26,232 nucleotides of DNA, taken from positions 1 through 26,232 of the forward strand of contig JAUUZA010000006.1 of NCBI GenBank assembly GCA_030590165.1, written 5' to 3'. Source of the DNA: Candidatus Altarchaeota archaeon. GTDB taxonomy: Archaea > SpSt-1190. The notes beneath the pieces were generated by a model, which searched no databases, was not told the origin of the DNA, and saw nothing but the letters and a program-made list of their open reading frames with translations. Position 1 is the first letter of the stretch. Each line of letters starts with the position of its first letter. The position numbers and the translations under genes are program-made. Of this stretch, positions 21,799 through 26,232 are shown piece after piece.

Positions 21799-22320
21799 AT
21801 GCGACTGCTCATAATGGGGGACACACACATCCCAAATAGGGCCAAAACTATTTCTCAACACGTCCTTAATTTTATTGATGATTTCTCACCTCACGCCATT
21901 CTTTTCACTGGAGACGCCTGCGAACCAGGAGTTTTGATGTTTCTTGAAAAACTGGCTCCCCTTCACGCAGTTCGCGGTAATATGGACCATATGGATTTAC
22001 CTAAAATGTTAAGCCTTGATTTTGGACAAAAAATACTTTTAATACACGGTCATCAATTCGGCAGAGGAAATTATGAAGAACTCACTCGTTATGCCTCTGG
22101 CCACAATATTTTAATTTGTGGTCACACTCACAAACAAGAACATTTTGAAAAAAATGGGCTACTTGTAATAAATCCAGGAAGTATCACTGGAGCTGAAACT
22201 AAGGGGCTTAAACCTCCCGCCACATTTACAACAATTATTATAAAAGCAGGTGTAGAAATTCAAGAGTACGAGGTGAAAGAAGATGGCATACAAAAACAAG
22301 GGTCCAAGGTCGGGAACTAG
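21799..22320 (+). CDS. YfcE/MJ0936-type metallophosphodiesterase
   Basis: 173 residues. A small calcineurin-fold phosphodiesterase with two metal ions. Ligand motifs: GDTH with D8 and H10, GDAC with D39, GNMD with N61, H83 or H85 in IHGHQFG, and GHTH with H109 and H111, then NPGS. All expected ligands are present. The physiological substrate of this family is unsettled; activity on bis-pNPP-like diesters is known for MJ0936. It starts leaderless at 21799, and its last 38 bases overlap the start of L21e, so it is the lead gene of the L21e-RpoF-DUF655 unit, an unusual association. Confidence 0.9.
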   Translation: MRLLIMGDTHIPNRAKTISQHVLNFIDDFSPHAILFTGDACEPGVLMFLEKLAPLHAVRGNMDHMDLPKMLSLDFGQKILLIHGHQFGRGNYEELTRYASGHNILICGHTHKQEHFEKNGLLVINPGSITGAETKGLKPPATFTTIIIKAGVEIQEYEVKEDGIQKQGSKVGN

Positions 22321-22570
22321 GTATAAATTCCAAAAAAAAGTTAGGGGAATGCCTAAAGTAAATAATATGATGAAAACTTTCAATGTTGGCGACAAAGTTG
22401 TCGTAAAACCAGATTCGGGAGTTCATATTGGTCTACCTTATCATAGATTTCAAGGAAATATAGGTTCAATCATATGTAAACGAGGAAGATCTTATCTCGT
22501 AAGTATAAAAGATGGAAAGAAATTGAAAACTCTTATTAGCCATCCAGTTCATTTGAAGAAGGTGTTATGA
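22283..22570 (+). CDS. rpl21e: 50S ribosomal protein L21e
   Basis: 95 residues. The SH3-like L21e fold: YKNKGPRSGTRYKFQKKVR (family: r.s.G.R.ktr.k..k..r), then FNVGDKVVVKPDSGVHIGLPYHRFQGNIGSIICKRGRSYLV, which is diagnostic. GGTGA six bases before ATG 22283 lies inside the phosphodiesterase gene. L21e followed by RpoF and DUF655 is a conserved archaeal arrangement. Confidence 0.95.
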   Translation: MAYKNKGPRSGTRYKFQKKVRGMPKVNNMMKTFNVGDKVVVKPDSGVHIGLPYHRFQGNIGSIICKRGRSYLVSIKDGKKLKTLISHPVHLKKVL

Positions 22571-22899
22571 TGTTTGGAAATGTAATTGAAAAAAGGGAGG
22601 TTTCTATTGCCAAGGCAAAGGAAATTTTGGCAAAAGTTAAAAATCAAAATTATGAACAAAAGCACGCATTTGAATATGCATCAAAATTTGCAAAAACTTC
22701 TTCAGAAGATGCAATAAAAATACTTGAAGAACTAAGAGAATCTGGAATTCCCAGAATAAAAAATAGACATCTAAAAAAGATTGTAGACTTAATGCCAAAA
22801 AAAGCGGACGAGATTAAAGTTATTTTGGCAAAAGAAGATTTAACCCTGAGTAAGGGAGACATAGAAACTATTTTAGATATACTAGCTAAATATAGGTGA
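22567..22899 (+). CDS. rpoF: RNA polymerase subunit RpoF (Rpb4)
   Basis: 109-110 residues. Forms the stalk of RNA polymerase with RpoE (Rpb7). The HRDC-like fold is indicated by VSIAKAKEILAKV near the start, the helix HAFEYASKFAKTSSEDAIKILEEL and the C-terminal IVDLMPKKADEIKVILAKEDLTLSKGDIETILDIL, which matches archaeal RpoF. Two ATGs in tandem (22567, overlapping the L21e stop as ATGA, and 22570) are possible; spacing from GGTGT slightly favours 22570. RpoE is not in the window. Confidence 0.92.
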   Translation: MMFGNVIEKREVSIAKAKEILAKVKNQNYEQKHAFEYASKFAKTSSEDAIKILEELRESGIPRIKNRHLKKIVDLMPKKADEIKVILAKEDLTLSKGDIETILDILAKYR

Positions 22900-22903
22900 T
22901 CAC

Positions 22904-23491
22904 ATGGGAAAAGCAATAATTCTTGATATGTTACCAACTGGAGCACCATTTGTACTTTCTCAAAATGCAGACAGTCAATTGAGAAGACGAGGAGTACGAC
23001 CAGTGAGAGGTGGATACTTAACACTCCCACTTGTTTTTGCATTGGTTAAGGACCGTTTCTTCTTGATTGTGGCAACTTCTTCACTAGATGAAGAACTAGA
23101 AATTGGAAATGAAATTGATCTCAATGATAAAGCAACAATTCCAGCTTGGGCGAGAATTGATTACTCGGACTTGAGCTCTGCAGGAAAATCTGAACTTGAA
23201 GATGTTCTTGATAAAATAATTGAAGAAAATGATGATATTTTTACACACTTTTTCAATAAAGCATCTCCAATAACAACTCGTTTACACTCATTAGAATTAA
23301 TTCCGGGAATTGGAAAAAAACATATGTGGGAAATTATTGAACAACGCCGAAAACCGTTCACAAGTTTAAATGACCTAAAAGAAAGATTACCTCTCGTACC
23401 AAACCCAAAACGTGGTGTAAAAGGGAGAATTTTAAAAGAACTTCAAGAAGATGAAAAATACAATCTCTTTGTTCTGCCAAAAAGAAGGTAG
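22904..23491 (+). CDS. DUF655 protein, helix-hairpin-helix nucleic-acid binding
   Basis: 195 residues. An archaea-specific conserved protein that accompanies rpoF. The N-terminal half is an OB-like barrel (KAIILDMLPTGAPF, YLTLPLVFALVKDRFFLIV) and the C-terminal half has a helix-hairpin-helix at 130-145, LELIPGIGKKHMWEII, followed by RRKPFTSLNDLKERLP, which suggests nucleic-acid binding. The exact role is unknown; gene order suggests transcription or rRNA maturation. The AGGTGATC Shine-Dalgarno site four bases before the ATG contains the rpoF stop codon. In other archaea ksgA usually comes next, but not here. Confidence 0.9.
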   Translation: MGKAIILDMLPTGAPFVLSQNADSQLRRRGVRPVRGGYLTLPLVFALVKDRFFLIVATSSLDEELEIGNEIDLNDKATIPAWARIDYSDLSSAGKSELEDVLDKIIEENDDIFTHFFNKASPITTRLHSLELIPGIGKKHMWEIIEQRRKPFTSLNDLKERLPLVPNPKRGVKGRILKELQEDEKYNLFVLPKRR

Positions 23492-23510
23492 ATTTAAAGT
23501 GACCACAATA

Positions 23511-23518
23511 TTTATATT
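23511..23518 (+). promoter_or_regulatory. TATA box for the S13-S4-S11-RpoD operon
   Basis: TTTATATT with 20 nt to GTG 23539. It sits within a near-palindrome, CAATATTTATATTG. Confidence 0.65.
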
Positions 23519-23538
23519 GGCATATCGGAGATTTAGAA

Positions 23539-23982
23539 GTGGAATTTAGACACATCGTTCGCTTGGCAGCTACTGAATTAAAAGGTAAAATGCCAGTTAA
23601 ATTAGCTCTTACAAAAGTCAAAGGGATTGGACCAGTAATGGCAAATGCAACAATTAAAGTTCTTAATTTAGATCCAAATAAAAAAATAGGTGAATTTGAA
23701 GATTTAGAACTAAGCAAACTTGAAAATTTCCTTGAAAATATTGAAAACATTCCTGGATGGCTTATGAATCGTAAAAAAGATCCAGTAACAGGAGGAACTC
23801 ATCATTTAGTAAGCACAAATTTGAGACTTTCACTAAAACACGATACTGATTTCATGAAAAAAATAAAATGTTATAGGGGAATGAGACACGCTTTCGGCCT
23901 TAAAGTTCGTGGTCAAAGAACTAAAAGTACTGGACGACGCGGTAAAACAGTGGGAGTCCACAGGAAAAAAATTAAGAAGTGA
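23539..23982 (+). CDS. rps13: 30S ribosomal protein uS13
   Basis: 147 residues, GTG start set by the TATA box 20 nt upstream. S13 sits in the head of the small subunit. Signatures: the start FRHIVRLAATELKGKMPVKLALTKVKGIG with the helix-two-turn-helix, IPGWLMNRKKDPVTGGTHHLVSTNLR, and the C-terminal RGMRHAFGLKVRGQRTKSTGRRGKTVGV. It heads the archaeal alpha-type operon S13-S4-S11-RpoD. Its TGA is part of the Shine-Dalgarno site of S4. Confidence 0.95.
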   Translation: MEFRHIVRLAATELKGKMPVKLALTKVKGIGPVMANATIKVLNLDPNKKIGEFEDLELSKLENFLENIENIPGWLMNRKKDPVTGGTHHLVSTNLRLSLKHDTDFMKKIKCYRGMRHAFGLKVRGQRTKSTGRRGKTVGVHRKKIKK

Positions 23983-23987
23983 TTATC

Positions 23988-24809
23988 ATGAGAAGATTAA
24001 AAAAATTATTTACAAGACCATTCAAGAGATGGGATGCGGCAAGAATTAAAGAAGAAAAAGCATTACTTCAAGAGTTTGGTTTAAAGAATAAACGTGAACT
24101 TTGGAGAGCTAAAACTAAATTAAAACGATTCAGAAGTCGTGCAAGAGAATTGTTCGTGGATGATTCTGGAAAAGAAGCCCTCTTTAATAATCTAAAAAAA
24201 AGGGGAATATTCACTGGTGATACTACTATTGATGATGTTCTTGGAATGCGAATTCAAGATATTCTTGAAAGACGCCTCCAAACTAAAGTATTAAGAAAAA
24301 AAATGGCTCAAACCATAGGACAGGCACGCCAATTAATAACTCACCGTCACATCACAGTCAATGGAAAAATTGTAGATATTCCAAGTTTTGTTGTGACCCT
24401 CGAGAATGAAAATAAAATTGGTTTTGCAGATGGTTCTCCAATTAAAGACATAAAACATCCAATAAGACAAAAAGTTATTGAAAAAGATGAAAAGAAAGGA
24501 AAAAAAACTCAAACTAAAAAGGAAGATGTGAAAATAGATGCTAAGAAGGAAGAGCCAGCAAAAGTAACAGATTCTAAGAAAGAAGTTGAAGTAAAAACTG
24601 ATACTAAAAAAGAAGTGAAACCTGAAACTAAAAAGGAAGAGCCAGCAAAAGTAACAGAGCCTAAGAAAGAAGTTGAAGTAAAAACTGATACTAAAAAAGA
24701 AGTGAAACCTGAAACTAAAAAAGAAGTTGAAGTAAAAACTGATGTTAAAAAAGAAGCTGAGGTAAAAACTGAAAAAGTTGAAGCTAAAGCAGAAGAAAAG
24801 AAAAAGTGA
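23988..24809 (+). CDS. rps4: 30S ribosomal protein uS4 with a long Lys/Glu repeat tail
   Basis: 273 residues from ATG 23988, against about 160-180 for archaeal S4. The core (1-160) is normal: [33 protein letters not shown], the S4 RNA-binding domain with [11 protein letters not shown] and [23 protein letters not shown]. From about residue 162 the protein is almost wholly Lys, Glu, Val, Thr and Pro, with a 29-residue unit starting KKEEPAKVT at 186 and again at 215, then a decayed third part. A GTG at 23979 is open, but it belongs to the S13 stop/Shine-Dalgarno AAGTGA, five bases before the ATG. Confidence 0.93.
   Translation: MRRLKKLFTRPFKRWDAARIKEEKALLQEFGLKNKRELWRAKTKLKRFRSRARELFVDDSGKEALFNNLKKRGIFTGDTTIDDVLGMRIQDILERRLQTKVLRKKMAQTIGQARQLITHRHITVNGKIVDIPSFVVTLENENKIGFADGSPIKDIKHPIRQKVIEKDEKKGKKTQTKKEDVKIDAKKEEPAKVTDSKKEVEVKTDTKKEVKPETKKEEPAKVTEPKKEVEVKTDTKKEVKPETKKEVEVKTDVKKEAEVKTEKVEAKAEEKKK
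24541..24780 (+). repeat. 87-bp tandem repeat in the S4 tail
   Basis: Two nearly identical 87-base copies in register with the codons (the marker AAGAGCCAGC is at 24549 and again 87 bases later), followed by a shorter degenerate copy from about 24715. Within each unit a shorter KKEV.VKTD pattern recurs. Likely expanded by slippage or unequal recombination. Confidence 0.85.
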
Positions 24810-24814
24810 TTATT

Positions 24815-25510
24815 ATGGCTGAAACTAAAACAAAAAAGAAAGAAAAAGTGAAAGAGCAAGTTGAAAAAATAAAAAAACCAGTGAAAACTCCAAAAGTGAA
24901 AGAAACTGTAAAAGCTCCTAAAACTGAAAAGAAAACATCAAGTGAAAAGAAAACAACAAAAGCTAAAGAAACAAAAAATGTTAAAGCTGCAAAAAAAATT
25001 AAAAGTGTAGAAAAAGTTGTTAAAGTTGAAGAACCTATTTTAGAAAAAAGTAGAACAGAAGCAGATCTTGAAAAAGTTAAAAATGAAACGGCAGCTGAAC
25101 CTGAAGTAAGAAAAATTAAAAAAGAAAAACTTCGTTGGGGAATAGCTCACGTACTTTCAACAAAGAATAATACTCTTGTTCACATAACTGATATTACAAA
25201 TTCCGAAAGCATTGCTCGTTGGAGCGGTGGAAGAGTAGTTAAAGCCGACCGTATGGAAGGTACTCCCTTTGCATCAATGGAAGCTTCAAGAAAAGCAGCA
25301 GAAGAAGCAAGAGAAAAAGGAATTAATGCAGTTCATATTCATGTCAGGGCTAGAGGTGGACATAATTCCAAAAACCCCGGAGCAGGGGCACAACCTGCAA
25401 TAAGGGCATTGGCAAGAGCTGGAATGAAAATTGGAAAAATTGAGGATGTTACTCCAATTCCACACGACACCACAAGAAAACCCGGAGGAAGAAGAGGTAG
25501 AAGATTATGA
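24815..25510 (+). CDS. rps11: 30S ribosomal protein uS11 with a Lys-rich N-terminal extension
   Basis: 231 residues from ATG 24815; normal archaeal S11 has about 130. The core begins near residue 105: [34 protein letters not shown], then [13 protein letters not shown], and the C-terminal [23 protein letters not shown], which is diagnostic of archaeal S11. The first 100 residues are a low-complexity Lys/Glu/Thr/Val segment resembling the S4 tail. The start is supported by AAGTGA, containing the S4 stop, five bases before the ATG. S11 binds the platform of the small subunit. Confidence 0.93.
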   Translation: MAETKTKKKEKVKEQVEKIKKPVKTPKVKETVKAPKTEKKTSSEKKTTKAKETKNVKAAKKIKSVEKVVKVEEPILEKSRTEADLEKVKNETAAEPEVRKIKKEKLRWGIAHVLSTKNNTLVHITDITNSESIARWSGGRVVKADRMEGTPFASMEASRKAAEEAREKGINAVHIHVRARGGHNSKNPGAGAQPAIRALARAGMKIGKIEDVTPIPHDTTRKPGGRRGRRL

Positions 25511-26091
25511 TTGAAATACTTAAGCAAGGAAATAAACCATGGGATTGGATTAAATTTAAAATTAAAGCACCCACAAGTTTTGTGAATGCTTTGAGGCGTA
25601 CAATCATTAGTGATGTACCAGTCCTTGCAATCGAAGATATTAATATGTTAAGAAATAATTCTGTAACTTATGATGAGATGTTAGGACTCAGACTTGGATT
25701 AATTCCAATTAAAGCAAATCCCATAACATACTGGGATGAACCTGATTTCAAAGTTGCATTTGTTCTAAAAATTGAAGGACCTGGAACCGTTTTTAGTGGA
25801 GACTTACAACCAATGGATCCTGAAATCATTCCAGCATTTCCAAATATTCCTATCGCAAAAATGGTAGAAGGTCAGGGAATTGAACTTGAAGCTTGGGCAA
25901 CAGTCGGAACTGGAAAAGAACACTCAAAATGGCAGGCAGGTCATGCATTCTACAAAGAAATTGAAAATGGTGTTTATGAAATGACGGTTGAAAGTTATGG
26001 TGCTATGCCCGTTAAAGAATTACTAAGACGAGCAGCTCAAATCTTAAAACAAAAAGGGGAACTTTTCGGGGATTGGGTAGGAAAACAATAA
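25507..26091 (+). CDS. rpoD: RNA polymerase subunit RpoD (Rpb3/alpha-like), lacking the Fe-S domain
   Basis: 194 residues, against about 260 in many archaea. Forms the RpoD/RpoL platform for RNA polymerase assembly. The alpha-type motif [21 protein letters not shown] (25-45) and the [14 protein letters not shown] block (55-68) are typical, and [18 protein letters not shown] (135-151) marks the end of the first part. The C-terminal dimerisation part restarts at [24 protein letters not shown]. The Cys-rich ferredoxin-like domain normally inserted between these is absent, and there is no CxxC. ATGA overlap with S11 indicates coupling. Confidence 0.93.
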   Translation: MIEILKQGNKPWDWIKFKIKAPTSFVNALRRTIISDVPVLAIEDINMLRNNSVTYDEMLGLRLGLIPIKANPITYWDEPDFKVAFVLKIEGPGTVFSGDLQPMDPEIIPAFPNIPIAKMVEGQGIELEAWATVGTGKEHSKWQAGHAFYKEIENGVYEMTVESYGAMPVKELLRRAAQILKQKGELFGDWVGKQ

Positions 26092-26097
26092 ATCACT

Positions 26098-26116
26098 TTT
26101 TGGTTTTTTAAACTTA
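26098..26116 (+). terminator. T-rich terminator after rpoD
   Basis: CTTTTTGGTTTTTTA follows the rpoD stop within ten bases; a second T-run lies at 26149-26157. L18e, L13 and S9, which commonly continue this operon, do not follow. Confidence 0.5.
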
Positions 26117-26154
26117 AATTATTATTAATAAATTTTTTATGTAATTTTGTTTTT

Positions 26155-26232
26155 TTATTTTAAAGATACACCCAGTCTTCTTGCAACTGAAGCAAGTTTT
26201 GGTTTGTATGAACCCGTCGCTTTATTATAAAC
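26155..26232 (-). CDS. 3' end of an unidentified convergent gene
   Basis: The minus strand is open from the window edge to TAA at 26155-26157 and would encode 25 residues ending VARRLGVSLK. The fragment looks like the end of a basic or helix-turn-helix protein, but it is too short to assign, and one other minus frame is also open for a similar length. Confidence 0.35.
   Translation of the reverse strand, partial: VYNKATGSYKPKLASVARRLGVSLK

Noticed and set aside
22650-23042. 130-residue minus-strand open frame opposite rpoF and DUF655
   Set aside because: It lies opposite two recognised genes, has hydrophobic random-like sequence, and has no TATA box at the expected distance.
24541-24780. 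Repeat array as a CRISPR
   Set aside because: The repeats are in-frame coding, directly tandem without unique spacers, and not palindromic.
24509-24859. Open Ser/Phe-rich frame on the minus strand through the S4/S11 junction
   Set aside because: It is the antisense of the Lys/Glu repeat (AAA/GAA codons read as TTT/TTC), a composition effect with no promoter or start context.
26092-26154. Small RNA in the AT-rich gap after rpoD
   Set aside because: No boxes, stems or GC-rich segments are visible; only T-runs consistent with termination.

Overview
This window is archaeal chromosomal DNA, AT-rich and very gene-dense. The domain is certain: it carries archaeal/eukaryotic-type ribosomal proteins (S4e, L14e, L19e, L21e, L32e, L34e), the RNase P protein Rpp29, aIF1, RNA polymerase subunits RpoF and RpoD, an EMC3/DUF106 membrane protein, DUF655, an XPD-type helicase, TATA-box promoters and a C/D box guide RNA. 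Several ribosomal and RNA polymerase proteins are trimmed or extended, and normal partners of the SecY cluster (adk, cmk, cbf5) are absent. That would suit a reduced, DPANN-like archaeon, but the lineage is inference.

Layout. 1-3080 (+): end of a HAD phosphatase, a YhbY/CRM RNA-binding protein, an M17 leucyl aminopeptidase and a UDP-GlcNAc 2-epimerase. 3063-4820 (-): an XPD-family helicase. 4888-5538 (+): an unrecognised repeat protein. 5583-14569 (-): the archaeal spc-type ribosomal cluster, S17-L14-L24-S4e-L5-S14-S8-L6-L32e-L19e-L18-S5-L30, then L15, an unrecognised helical protein, SecY-EMC3-like, and L34e-L14e. 14716-15177 (+): a guanine-deaminase-like gene that separates this cluster from L29-aIF1-Rpp29 (15178-15975, -). 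16046-19537 (+): a conserved unknown protein, an alpha/beta hydrolase, a 2TM protein, an MFS transporter and KsgA/Dim1. 19509-21375 (-): three unrecognised genes, each with its own promoter. 21457-21718: an RNA locus with a C/D box sRNA, tRNA-Gly(CCC) and a long hairpin. 21799-23491 (+): phosphodiesterase, L21e, RpoF, DUF655. 23539-26091 (+): S13-S4-S11-RpoD. The last 78 bases hold the end of a convergent gene.

Two expression signals run through the window and decide many start codons. First genes of transcription units have a TATA-like octamer ending 20-23 nt before the start codon, so their mRNAs should be leaderless; many of these starts are GTG. Genes inside operons have a Shine-Dalgarno motif of the GGTGA type about 4-6 nt before the start, often containing the TGA stop of the gene before.

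The most notable items are a C/D box sRNA with two exact 12-nt guide spacers just upstream of the tRNA, a roughly 71-nt hairpin beside the tRNA with two tandem G.A motifs, the paired Lys/Glu-rich tails of S4 and S11, and the block of three unrecognised genes.
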